Part shown: piece by piece, positions 1 through 8,258 of the stretch
Layout of the letters: each line of letters opens with the position of its first letter
Position numbering within the stretch: position 1 is the stretch's first letter
NCBI RefSeq assembly: GCF_023205015.1
Contig: NZ_CP096259.1
Coordinates: forward strand, 1-64,000
Length of the DNA: 64,000 nt
Reading direction: 5' to 3'
From: Providencia rettgeri
Lineage (GTDB): Bacteria > Pseudomonadota > Gammaproteobacteria > Enterobacterales > Enterobacteriaceae
Position numbers and translations under genes: made by a program
Notes under the pieces: generated by a model
What the model saw: the letters and a program-made list of their open reading frames with translations, nothing else
Told to the model about the DNA's origin: nothing
The model's database searches: none

Positions 1-15
1 GCTTTTATATTCTTT

Positions 16-879
16 ATGACCACTCTGGTATTTCTTAGATTTGATTCTATTGCGAGAGTTTTAACTTTAGTAATACCTTTATTTGCTGTTTATATATTGT
101 CACCTAGCAGCAAAATATTGCGGTTACACAAGAAAAAGAAACCTGAATGGGCTTCAGTGGGAATCAAAAGAAATGCCCCTCTATTAAACCCTCAAGTTGC
201 ATTAGTGATAATTGCTGTTACCACAATAACTGTATTTTTTCTTCGTTATGACCATGTGATAACAACGAAAATCATACAACTGATATGGGGAGATATAAAA
301 ACAGCATATGCTGATATTTTCGGGAAAAGCAGTGCGAATAAATTATTCTCTCTGAGGAATATCCCAGTTTGTACATATTATACATTCCATATATTACGCT
401 CATGCGTTGCATTCCTGCTCGTGGCTTATTCAGCAAGTGTCTATTTTCGTTATAAACAACAAACTATGTTTAAAAAGGTACTTTTTAATGCTACCTATCA
501 TGAAGATGCATTGCAATTTATCCGCGAACTATCATGGCGAGAATTTGAGGAATTTATTAGAGAGTTATTCAACAGCCTTGGGTACAGAGCTACTGTCACT
601 AATTATGGTCCAGATGGTGGAAAGGATATCATTATGGAACGTGATGGAATCAAAGTTTTCGCGCAATGCAAACACTGGAAATCTGACAATGTAGGTGTTG
701 CTATCGCTCGTGAAATGGTTGGTGTACTAGAAGCAGAACCCGAATTTAAGCATGTATTTCTAGTCACATCAGGTAAGTTTTCTAACGATGCAGTTCTATA
801 CAGTCACAGAACATCTGACCGTCTGACACTCATGGACGGAAAAATGATAGCCGATAAATTATTGCTGTTAAGAAAGTAA
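16..879 (+). CDS. Membrane-anchored Mrr-type restriction endonuclease-like protein
   Basis: The C-terminal half (about residues 170-285) reads as an Mrr_cat nuclease domain of the PD-(D/E)xK superfamily. P-D-G-G-K-D lies at about residues 199-204 and the Q-C-K catalytic strand at about 217-219. The N-terminal half is hydrophobic, with predicted membrane segments at about residues 10-28, 60-78 and 120-142, so the nuclease is probably held at the inner membrane facing the cytoplasm. Family members cleave modified or foreign DNA; the target here cannot be read. The frame stays open to the window edge, so the true start may lie upstream of the ATG used. It is a single gene with no methylase beside it. 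Confidence 0.72.
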   Translation: MTTLVFLRFDSIARVLTLVIPLFAVYILSPSSKILRLHKKKKPEWASVGIKRNAPLLNPQVALVIIAVTTITVFFLRYDHVITTKIIQLIWGDIKTAYADIFGKSSANKLFSLRNIPVCTYYTFHILRSCVAFLLVAYSASVYFRYKQQTMFKKVLFNATYHEDALQFIRELSWREFEEFIRELFNSLGYRATVTNYGPDGGKDIIMERDGIKVFAQCKHWKSDNVGVAIAREMVGVLEAEPEFKHVFLVTSGKFSNDAVLYSHRTSDRLTLMDGKMIADKLLLLRK

Positions 880-898
880 TCCGCTTTTAGAACCTTTG

Positions 899-916
899 CG
901 CCCTATTCGTAGGGCG
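899..916. other. Stable hairpin with TTCG loop
   Basis: A perfect 7-bp stem (CGCCCTA/TAGGGCG) closes a TTCG tetraloop just after the nuclease gene. No T-run follows on the + strand, so it could be an RNA-stabilising hairpin or a weak terminator. Confidence 0.5.
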
Positions 917-968
917 TAATTCTATAACATATATCAGATACACGTAACACAGATTATTGAGGCTCAAA

Positions 969-1931
969 ATGACGGATGTTTCTTCCAATACTAAAAAAAA
1001 TGAAAGTAAAAAAGGACTTGGTTTTCTTCTGAATAAAAAATCCATGATTGCAGTTGCAGTTTCAGCAGGTGCAATAGCAGCATTTGTTTTACTCAAACCA
1101 GTAACAGACACGACAGAAATTGATGTTAATTATTATAGTGACGTTGAAACCTCTATTCCTGTTTTTAACAATCCCAAAGAGGCAGAACCAGAATCGAACA
1201 GTGCCGAGAACGTAGCTAAAACCGATTCTCCGGCATCAGAGGATAAATCCGACTCTGTTACAGGTGATGTTGCTAAGACGCTCTCAGAAGCAGTACAGGA
1301 GCATTCTGACGTAACAGAAAAACAGAATCCATCAGATAGCGAACAAAGCATTAATGACATGCTTGAGCATGTTAGCGAAGCAGCTACCTCAGTAGTGGAA
1401 CACACTCAGGCATTAAGTACCAACTTTACAGGTCAACCACCTGCACCGGCAGCTCAGGAGCTCAGTGATGTGTATTACAGCAATCAGGCTCCAACACAGC
1501 AACAAGACTTTAAAAACGTATTTGATGCAGCATTGGAAGAAAGAAACAAACGCCTTGAAAATGACCAAAACCTCGACTATGTAGGGAAGCAATTAACGAT
1601 CCCATACGCTCCAAATTCACAAACTAAAGTCTATCTCTACCGTAATTTTGCTGTGAAAATTTTCCTACCAGCACAATCTGAAGCCGTTAAAGAGCTCAAC
1701 TACTTTATCAATGGCTCGGACCATGACGATCATTTCGATATCAAATTATTACCAAATAACATTTTGCTCTTATCGAAAAAGCCAAGTTCTGAAGTGTGGG
1801 GCGGCACAGACTTATTCATCACTCACGGTAAACAAAATTATACATTTATATTACTTAGCGCGAAAAAACCTGATGAAAGAACTGATTCTATTCATTATGA
1901 AAAAGTTAGCGCGAACACAACCAGTAAGTGA
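969..1931 (+). CDS. Inner-membrane protein with VirB9/TraK-like C-terminal region
   Basis: The start is the ATG six bases after GAGG; a TTG twelve bases earlier is less likely. The 320-residue product has one membrane segment near residues 22-42, then a long acidic, Ser/Glu-rich probably disordered linker, then a beta-rich domain in the last 110 residues. That domain's pattern (V-Y-L-Y-R-N followed by hydrophobic strands and N-Y-T-F-I-L-L) resembles the N-terminal domain of VirB9/TraK-type secretion proteins. This is a pattern judgement only. The anchor looks uncleaved, unlike TraK itself. It stands alone before a terminator, outside the tra operons. Confidence 0.5.
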   Translation: MTDVSSNTKKNESKKGLGFLLNKKSMIAVAVSAGAIAAFVLLKPVTDTTEIDVNYYSDVETSIPVFNNPKEAEPESNSAENVAKTDSPASEDKSDSVTGDVAKTLSEAVQEHSDVTEKQNPSDSEQSINDMLEHVSEAATSVVEHTQALSTNFTGQPPAPAAQELSDVYYSNQAPTQQQDFKNVFDAALEERNKRLENDQNLDYVGKQLTIPYAPNSQTKVYLYRNFAVKIFLPAQSEAVKELNYFINGSDHDDHFDIKLLPNNILLLSKKPSSEVWGGTDLFITHGKQNYTFILLSAKKPDERTDSIHYEKVSANTTSK

Positions 1932-1956
1932 TCGGCAACTCTCCCAAACTACTTAC

Positions 1957-1978
1957 AGCCCCTTTTTGGGGCTTTTTT
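1957..1978 (+). terminator. Rho-independent terminator
   Basis: AGCCCC, a five-T loop, GGGGCT and a run of T follow the membrane-protein gene directly and end its transcript before the next gene. Confidence 0.85.
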
Positions 1979-1987
1979 GGATTCAAA

Positions 1988-2545
1988 ATGGAAAAATACA
2001 CGAGTCTGAGAACAATAGCTGACGATATTCAGATGTACCCATATTCATATCTTTTATGCCGACAATTATTAAAAAAGGGATACATCGAGGGCGAGGCTGT
2101 GATTGGTATCTATAAGCAAGAACTGGTCCAAACTCCGGAGACAGATTTAGCTTACACAAACAGCATATTGCAATACTCATGGATCGAGACAAAGGCTCAT
2201 ACCATCATAGACCCTTTAATTGATTTTCGCGACGGAAACCGAGAAATTAACCTAATCGAGAGAGACAAAACAGCAAATTACCATGCTGGCGTAAATCCCT
2301 TGATAATTACGAAGGAATTACTTCCAGAACATCGTTGCTCTGATGAAGTGTTTACACTAATGAGAGGGGCTGAATCAGAGGCAATGAGGCGAATTTTAGG
2401 TTTAGAACAAAACCCCAATGGGATAACAATGACAGAAGCAGCTTACTTAGCTAACCATCATACGTGTGATTACTTGGGGTATGAAAGAATCATTTTGAAT
2501 TTTTTTATTAAACACAAATTAACACCAATCCTAATAAACGAATAG
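1988..2545 (+). CDS. Hypothetical protein, 185 residues
   Basis: I do not recognise a family. The ATG at 1988 is chosen because the only earlier in-frame start (GTG at 1928) would place the preceding terminator inside the gene. The product is soluble-looking, mixed helical and rich in charged residues, with no signal peptide or membrane span and no obvious catalytic motif. It ends before an unrelated small gene on the same strand. Base composition matches the backbone. Confidence 0.6.
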   Translation: MEKYTSLRTIADDIQMYPYSYLLCRQLLKKGYIEGEAVIGIYKQELVQTPETDLAYTNSILQYSWIETKAHTIIDPLIDFRDGNREINLIERDKTANYHAGVNPLIITKELLPEHRCSDEVFTLMRGAESEAMRRILGLEQNPNGITMTEAAYLANHHTCDYLGYERIILNFFIKHKLTPILINE

Positions 2546-2593
2546 TTGCCGCTTTATTCAAGAGTTAAACATAAACCATATAAGAGATAAATT

Positions 2594-2908
2594 ATGCCAG
2601 ATTTAGAATATTACTTACTTTCCCCTGCTTCACACAAAGGTGTAGAAAACGAACATGCAAACTCAGGTAGAATGTTAGACCGATATTTGAATACTAATGG
2701 TCGCTGGAGTGCATTTCCACCCAAGAAGAATATTAGCTTATTATATTGGAAGTCAAAAGAGGAAATATTAAAAGCCGCACAAATAGCAATCAACTCAGGG
2801 CGAGATGTGCATATCTGCAAAATATCAACAAATGGAAAAGTAAACCAAGATAGAATGATTAATTACAACGAAAATCATTTACCCTGCCTAACTGGATATA
2901 TAAAGTAA
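2594..2908 (+). CDS. Hypothetical protein, 104 residues
   Basis: Small soluble protein of unknown role. The upstream sequence AAGAGATAAATT gives a plausible ribosome-binding site. The first 35 residues contain a Y-Y-L-L-S-P-A-S-H-K-G-V-E-N-E-H stretch, and basic and aromatic residues are scattered after it; no known motif is apparent. It is the last + strand gene before a strong two-way terminator. Confidence 0.6.
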   Translation: MPDLEYYLLSPASHKGVENEHANSGRMLDRYLNTNGRWSAFPPKKNISLLYWKSKEEILKAAQIAINSGRDVHICKISTNGKVNQDRMINYNENHLPCLTGYIK

Positions 2909-2920
2909 CTATTCGTGAGA

Positions 2921-2955
2921 TTACATGCAGATATGTTTAATATATCTGCATGTAA
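2921..2955. terminator. Bidirectional terminator hairpin
   Basis: A perfect 13-bp stem (TTACATGCAGATA and its complement) lies between two convergent genes. A/T tracts flank it on both sides, so it can serve both strands. Confidence 0.8.
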
Positions 2956-2959
2956 TTAT

Positions 2960-3388
2960 TTATTTTGTAAATTTAAAATCCACATTATTATTTTTAACTC
3001 TTATAAGCAGATTCTTTTCATGCTGTATAAACACACCTAAGAAGGTGTAAAATTCTTCTGGGTTTTTCCTGACTGATTCTTTTAATAGTTCATATGCTTC
3101 TTGATCCTTTGGCGTGTAATTAGTTAACAATTGGTCTAAGTATTCCGTTTTATTATTTGGAACTCTTACACCGTATATTCTATAAATAATATATCCAGCC
3201 AGAATTGACAAAGGGAAAGACAAAAATAACCTTACCTCAAATTTAATAGATAAAACTAGTAGAAATATAAAAAATACTGCAATAGCCGGTCTAAATGTTA
3301 AATTAGCCAATTCACGATTAACTTGCACCTCATCCTGTTCAAAGCACCGTAGAATTTGAATAAGGCTTGATTTCTTTGGTTTTAACAT
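2960..3388 (-). CDS. Small membrane protein, 142 residues
   Basis: The start at 3388 is chosen because AAAGGAG stands just upstream; longer in-frame starts lack a site. Two adjacent hydrophobic segments lie at about residues 33-48 and 52-70, flanked by a basic N-terminus and a soluble helical C-terminal half. No known family is recognised. It lies downstream of the helicase gene on the same strand, with only a short gap, so the two are probably co-transcribed. That pairing is the only functional hint. Confidence 0.62.
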   Translation of the reverse strand: MLKPKKSSLIQILRCFEQDEVQVNRELANLTFRPAIAVFFIFLLVLSIKFEVRLFLSFPLSILAGYIIYRIYGVRVPNNKTEYLDQLLTNYTPKDQEAYELLKESVRKNPEEFYTFLGVFIQHEKNLLIRVKNNNVDFKFTK

Positions 3389-3450
3389 AACATTCTCCTT
3401 TATTAAGATTAATTCGCTATAGTTTATTGTCATCAAATAGTAGAACAAAT

Positions 3451-4980
3451 TTACTTGGTCCGAGTTAAAAACAAATGAAGTTCATCCGGTGTAACTATTG
3501 GAATAGTTCTTTTTTTGTCCTTCCTGTACTTTATTAATGAAATTATTTCCATGATTACCATTGATACAGATAAGGCTTTTGTGGCTCTTGTTACTGCAAC
3601 ATATAACAAATTTAATTCATCATTAATAAATATTAGATTCTGTTTTTGTTTTGGTGTTTTCTCAATATATTCAACTAATGAAACATAATCATCATCAATC
3701 TCAATATATTCCCATTCAAGTCCTTTCGATGAATGTGCAGTTACAAGCGTTAAATCAGCATCATTGTAATTATTAACTGCTGCTTCTTTAATTTTATCAA
3801 CCAGCTCTAGAATATCAGGCTCATTCTCAATTAGGTGTATCGTCCTTTTCAATGTGTTGTCGCCTGAGTTCTCTGCAACGCTTACAACGCGATTCCAATT
3901 GGGGTAGTCGTATAAAAATGCTTTTCTCTTTATCATTTTCGTATTGCCAATATACAGATAGTAAAAATCAGCAATATCGTCTAATGCATACCTATCAATC
4001 CCACCTACAAAGAATACTTTTTTACCGTTTCTTCCAGCGTCAATTGCATTGATCAACACAGATAGATTGGTGCGTGAAATCACAGTTCTAGGGAAGATAT
4101 TCTTGACTTCAGCTTTACTGATAAGCCTATCAGCAATACCGGTTGTTTTAAGGCTTACAGTCTCCCCTTTTAACATCAGTATGGCATTTGCGATAGCAGC
4201 CACACATCGTCCAAACCGATATGACGTGGTTAGGCGCAATATCTGAGCTCCATCACGTACAGAAGCATCTAGTGCATCATTTGCCCCACGCCAGCGGTTG
4301 ATCATTTGGTGTGTGTCACCTACAAAAATTCTCTTACATTCACACTTATCAAGCATTGCTTTCGTTACTAAGTTTGCATCCTGTGCTTCATCAAACAAAA
4401 TGATGTCGAACCATATATGTAGGGGAGGGGCGACCAACTGAAAATATTTTATGTAAAAGTCAGGGGGAGCAGGAAAGTCCCTTTTAGGGTCGGCTTGTAA
4501 TTCAAAAATGAGTTTTGCATTTTCTAATGCGCTTTTCCTAACATTATCAGTATGTTTTTTACCACTCCCTGCATTCTCTGTTGGAACGTGATGTATCTGT
4601 AACGAATAATCATCAGATCTATAAAAGTTATTTAGAGTCTCGATTATGAGAAATTGCAACTGAACAGATGTAATGTTTAGTAACCGAGCAACATCGAACC
4701 CATTAAAATTAAACTTCATTTTGTACTTCAAGTTTTTCAAATACCTATATGCCATTGCATGAGTAGTGATCACTTTGGTATTAGACGGGAATTTTTGTGA
4801 TGCCTCAGTCTGTATGCCCTTGTTATAGGCTAAGTACAGAATACGTTTATCCGGATTACGCTTTGCCAGTTGAGTCAATATGAACGTTTTTCCTGAGCCT
4901 GCATAAGCCTGACAGCAAATATACTTTTCTTCAGAGGCTAAAATTGCTTCTTGTTCTTGAGAAAGAGTGATTTTTGGCAT
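3451..4980 (-). CDS. UvrD/PcrA-like superfamily 1 DNA helicase
   Basis: Helicase motifs appear in order: Q-motif region at residues 6-12, Walker A A-Y-A-G-S-G-K-T at 25-32, D-E-A-Q-D near residue 200, the G-D-T-H-Q motif shortly after, and H-S-S-K-G-L-E-W (motif V) near the C-terminus, followed by V-A-V-T-R-A. At 509 residues it is shorter than UvrD (about 720), closer to compact FBH1-like SF1 helicases. The start at the M-P-K-I codon is chosen because the extension upstream is hydrophobic and unlike helicases, but the ribosome-binding site is weak. Likely role: unwinding DNA in plasmid repair or recombination; the substrate is unknown. Confidence 0.85.
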   Translation of the reverse strand: MPKITLSQEQEAILASEEKYICCQAYAGSGKTFILTQLAKRNPDKRILYLAYNKGIQTEASQKFPSNTKVITTHAMAYRYLKNLKYKMKFNFNGFDVARLLNITSVQLQFLIIETLNNFYRSDDYSLQIHHVPTENAGSGKKHTDNVRKSALENAKLIFELQADPKRDFPAPPDFYIKYFQLVAPPLHIWFDIILFDEAQDANLVTKAMLDKCECKRIFVGDTHQMINRWRGANDALDASVRDGAQILRLTTSYRFGRCVAAIANAILMLKGETVSLKTTGIADRLISKAEVKNIFPRTVISRTNLSVLINAIDAGRNGKKVFFVGGIDRYALDDIADFYYLYIGNTKMIKRKAFLYDYPNWNRVVSVAENSGDNTLKRTIHLIENEPDILELVDKIKEAAVNNYNDADLTLVTAHSSKGLEWEYIEIDDDYVSLVEYIEKTPKQKQNLIFINDELNLLYVAVTRATKALSVSMVIMEIISLIKYRKDKKRTIPIVTPDELHLFLTRTK

Positions 4981-5219
4981 ATCTATCAATCCATTACTAT
5001 TAGCTTGAATGGAGAATATCATAGAAATCAAATCACTTTGGAGGGCAAGGAAATCCAGGAGGGAGCAAAACATTACAATAGTAATAATACTGCGTATATT
5101 CAATGCGTTAGAAATTAAGTCATGCAAAAGGTCAAACAAAGCTCGCAGACCATCAAACCAAGTGATAGCATACGAATTACAGAATCGTCATCAATAATTA
5201 GATTTGATGACTTTACGGA

Positions 5220-5259
5220 AGCCGGTTCATAACTACCGCTAAGTTTATGTGAACCGGCT
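5220..5259. promoter_or_regulatory. Inverted repeat between divergent genes
   Basis: AGCCGGTTCA and its exact complement TGAACCGGCT are separated by 20 bases, between the helicase gene (minus) and the next plus gene. No T-run follows. The spacing would suit a dimeric regulator or a large stem-loop. Confidence 0.5.
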
Positions 5260-5288
5260 GTATTTAAACCCACAAAAGGGGAACAACT

Positions 5289-6227
5289 ATGTCAAATTCA
5301 AACGACACTATCGACTATACCATACGAGGAATTCCTATGGCAGTAGATAAGGTTATCACAGCCCTTTCAACCGCAGCACGTATACCCAAATCTACGTTCA
5401 TACGGAATAAACTCTCAGAAATTTTCCAAAATATATATGATCAGTATGCAGCAACAAGCAAATTGGTTGCCGCATATGATGAAAAGCTCGCAAGAGATCT
5501 TGGTACTACTGTTAAGCAAGTTCCAATTGATAACTTTATGACAACCGCTGATAAAGTAGCATTCTGCGAAATATTGGATATCAAAGAGGACCGAGTTCTA
5601 GAAAATATTCTAGTCGAAAATGGAAAGTACCTATTACAAAGGGCACGTCAGACAATGCTGGTTCGCGGTAATCGTTCAGTGCTTTCAGCAAGTTCTCTTT
5701 GGCTCGCATTATTCTGCGAGGTAGCAAGTGCATCTGATAAAAAAATCAGACTGGCAGAAGATAAAATCTTTAACAAGATTGGAACTCGTGCCGGTCATTA
5801 CAAGTATACCGAAGATATAAACGAAATACGTGAAAGTAAGGGGATTCCACCTGTGCCTACTCGTGAAACAGACGCAGAGACTAGCAATTGTCATGTACGT
5901 ATTTACAAGCCACATGAGTATCAGTTTGGTGCTTGGCGCGTAGTAATTACTTTAAGTAAAAAAGCAGAGCTAGCCGTAAAAGAAATCTCTATAAATTTTC
6001 CTGAATTTAAAAACAGAATTTTAATTGCTAAAAAAGGTGAAGGTTATCTTACGCCTGTTATAAATAGCAATAATGAATATGAAAGTGGATTTTTAATTAA
6101 GAACGGTGAATGTGAGCTCGATTTATATTCAACTGGGATTGAAGAAGAAGAAAATCCAACCTCAATTACTGAGGTAGCTGAATTATTGGCAGAACATATC
6201 AGTAATATTATTTGTCGGCTGTTATAA
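5289..6227 (+). CDS. Hypothetical protein with possible ribbon-helix-helix N-terminus
   Basis: The 312-residue product begins with a short strand (D-Y-T-I-R-G-I-P) followed by two helices containing I-P-K-S-T-F-I-R-N-K-L, a pattern like ribbon-helix-helix DNA-binding proteins. The rest is soluble and unrecognised: a helical middle and a beta-rich C-terminal part. AAAGGGG lies upstream of the ATG. It lies alone between an inverted repeat and a strong terminator, a few kilobases before traI. A relaxosome accessory or regulatory role is possible but not shown. Confidence 0.6.
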   Translation: MSNSNDTIDYTIRGIPMAVDKVITALSTAARIPKSTFIRNKLSEIFQNIYDQYAATSKLVAAYDEKLARDLGTTVKQVPIDNFMTTADKVAFCEILDIKEDRVLENILVENGKYLLQRARQTMLVRGNRSVLSASSLWLALFCEVASASDKKIRLAEDKIFNKIGTRAGHYKYTEDINEIRESKGIPPVPTRETDAETSNCHVRIYKPHEYQFGAWRVVITLSKKAELAVKEISINFPEFKNRILIAKKGEGYLTPVINSNNEYESGFLIKNGECELDLYSTGIEEEENPTSITEVAELLAEHISNIICRLL

Positions 6228-6239
6228 AATATCTATAAG

Positions 6240-6268
6240 AATAAAGCCGTATAAAATACGGCTTTATT
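6240..6268. terminator. Bidirectional terminator
   Basis: A 13-bp perfect stem (AATAAAGCCGTAT and complement) with a 3-base loop and A/T flanks lies between convergent genes: the preceding plus gene and traA on the minus strand. Confidence 0.85.
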
Positions 6269-6290
6269 CTTTGGTGACGGTCGTAAGTAA

Positions 6291-6650
6291 TTACAAAACA
6301 GGAATTACAGTAGTCACTGCTACTGATGAAGTCATGATACCATTGATGATGTCCGGAGCGTAGTACAGACCAATTGCCGCACCAACTGCCACAGCAAAGG
6401 TCATTAACGACTGACGAACAACTGCCGCCGCAATACCAACAACGACAATCAGACCCACTAACACACGACCTAATGACCCCTGCATATATGCAGTGATTTG
6501 CATCCATACTTCTTTGAAACCGGACTGCTCGGTTCCTTTGCCATAGGCAAACATAACTGCCAGTGCCGCTACACATAACACTGCTAAAACCACGAAAAGC
6601 ACTTTTTTGGTATCAATTTTCGGCATGGCACATGTTTTTACTAATTGCAT
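6291..6650 (-). CDS. traA: Conjugative pilin TraA
   Basis: The 119-residue product matches F-type/VirB2 pilin layout: a basic leader, a hydrophobic segment at about residues 18-33, a short polar stretch, then two long hydrophobic helices separated by V-R-Q near the middle. F TraA is a similar length. The start after AGAAGGG is preferred over an upstream in-frame start. The protein would insert in the inner membrane and be assembled into the pilus. In SXT/IncA/C relatives traA follows traV; here it is on the opposite strand, last in an operon with a DsbA-like protein and a lipoprotein. Confidence 0.8.
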   Translation of the reverse strand: MQLVKTCAMPKIDTKKVLFVVLAVLCVAALAVMFAYGKGTEQSGFKEVWMQITAYMQGSLGRVLVGLIVVVGIAAAVVRQSLMTFAVAVGAAIGLYYAPDIINGIMTSSVAVTTVIPVL

Positions 6651-6763
6651 ATCTAACCCTTCTATATTTACAGTATTAAATTGACAGCAAACTACTATCA
6701 ACGTGGATTTTACATTTACTAATTAATATTTATCTTTTATAAGGTTGCTAAAACGAATTGGTT

Positions 6764-7570
6764 TTATTGTGATTTTTTCATCATGGCTTCGATGGTGTTT
6801 ACAAACATATCCATTGGTACAGCACCTTCTATCACACGTTTTTCACCAGTTTTATTATCAACTATTACCGTTGTAGGAGTGCCTGAAACACCAAGAGCTC
6901 GGCTTTCTGCCTTGTCTTTATCTAAAGTTAACTTTACAGAGTCAGTTTTAAGACATGTGTTATACGCAACAGGGTCTAACCCAAACATTCCGATCATATC
7001 TGCGGTAGCAAAATCAAATTCATGATTCCCCCACATTGAAATGATCTTCCAGTGATTGTCAGTGTTTTGAGCACCAGCACATAGCATTTTCACGGCATAA
7101 TCAGTAGCATTTGGCTCGTGGAATGGTAGAGGGCTGTTTTTCCATTTCCAATTGACTAAACCACCATTCGCCTTATCAACTAGTGTTTTAGGGGTAGATG
7201 CGAAACGTTGGCAATATGGACATTGGAAATCCATGTACGTTACAAGTGAAAATCTCGCATTCTCATTGCCATAAGTTAGTGTGTTGGAATCAAGCTGGAC
7301 CTGAGAAAGATTGAGATCTGGTTCTTCAGGTTGCGCTTCAGGCTGTTGCACCGGCTCAGTATTTTCGGACAGTGACAAAATTTTGCTTAAAGACTGGTTT
7401 ACACCCGCACTTTCTGTTTTTGTATCATTTTGAATAGTAATTGACGAAGCCAATAGTGCATTCGTTTCCTTTAACTCACTTGTGGTTAAATAGGTACTGG
7501 TTATTCCTACGCCAACCATTGTAGTTAAAAGCGCAATCACTGATTTTTGATACGTTGATAATTTATTCAT
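6764..7570 (-). CDS. DsbA-like periplasmic thiol-disulfide oxidoreductase
   Basis: An N-terminal membrane anchor or signal (about residues 10-30) is followed by a Pro/Glu-rich linker and a thioredoxin-fold domain. The active site C-P-Y-C lies near residue 119 and the cis-proline loop G-T-P-T-T near residue 230. The architecture is that of DsbA/Com1-like thioredoxins (DSBA family). It probably forms disulfides in Cys-rich periplasmic or outer-membrane transfer proteins such as TraU and TraN. It lies 16 bases after the lipoprotein gene and upstream of traA, suggesting one operon. Confidence 0.82.
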   Translation of the reverse strand: MNKLSTYQKSVIALLTTMVGVGITSTYLTTSELKETNALLASSITIQNDTKTESAGVNQSLSKILSLSENTEPVQQPEAQPEEPDLNLSQVQLDSNTLTYGNENARFSLVTYMDFQCPYCQRFASTPKTLVDKANGGLVNWKWKNSPLPFHEPNATDYAVKMLCAGAQNTDNHWKIISMWGNHEFDFATADMIGMFGLDPVAYNTCLKTDSVKLTLDKDKAESRALGVSGTPTTVIVDNKTGEKRVIEGAVPMDMFVNTIEAMMKKSQ

Positions 7571-7586
7571 AATGAAAAATACCTTT

Positions 7587-8228
7587 CTACTTTATTGCAG
7601 GTGATGGTTCGTTTTGGTTATTAATATAGATTTTCATCCGATAGTTTTTGAGAGAATCTGGTTCTCCATTTTGCAAAATAGCCAATTCTTCATTAGTTAA
7701 TTTATGCTCCGGATCTGAACAGTATTTTTCTTTAATACGAATATATTCATTTCGAGAATTTCTATTTTCAGGTGTTTCCTTCAGAAAATAGCTTCGTGAA
7801 TTTTCTCCGCAAAACGATGGTAATTCGGGTTTGGCATATATGTGCGATGAACTACTGCGAGCCAAACTACTTATTAATAGGTCTGTATGAAAGCTACGGT
7901 CCACAGGAATATGCTTTTTGCCTTGGTCGTAGATCTCGTATGGTGATGCAATAACGTGCCTGTACCCTTGTTGTCGCAATGATGCTCCCCCCCTATTCGT
8001 ATCTTTCCAATTTTCACGATAGGTATAGTCAGCAGGATAAGTAGCTGTTACTGCTTTTCGGGCAATTCGCTTATCAATTACGTCATTGGCTGTACCGCCA
8101 TAACCCGATTCAATGCTAATTGTGGATGTTTTTACATAATTTCCGCACCCAAATATGGGCTTATCTGCGCTACTGCAACCTGATAAGGATGTCGCAAGCA
8201 GACAACAAAATATAAATGACTTTTTCAT
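7587..8228 (-). CDS. Putative lipoprotein, 213 residues
   Basis: The signal sequence ends in a lipobox, L-S-G-C, with the Cys at residue 18, so the product is probably an envelope lipoprotein. The mature part contains a few more Cys and many polar residues and matches no family I know. First gene of the operon leading to the DsbA-like protein and TraA, so a role in pilus biogenesis is a reasonable inference. Its start codon is only about 30 bases from the divergent traI start. Confidence 0.65.
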   Translation of the reverse strand: MKKSFIFCCLLATSLSGCSSADKPIFGCGNYVKTSTISIESGYGGTANDVIDKRIARKAVTATYPADYTYRENWKDTNRGGASLRQQGYRHVIASPYEIYDQGKKHIPVDRSFHTDLLISSLARSSSSHIYAKPELPSFCGENSRSYFLKETPENRNSRNEYIRIKEKYCSDPEHKLTNEELAILQNGEPDSLKNYRMKIYINNQNEPSPAIK

Positions 8229-8258
8229 CTAAGTTCCTCACTGAAAATCGTGGTGAGT

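Noticed and set aside
6208..6576. Cys/Ser-rich open frame overlapping traA
   Set aside because: Same strand, alternative frame of the pilin gene, with biased composition and no ribosome-binding site.
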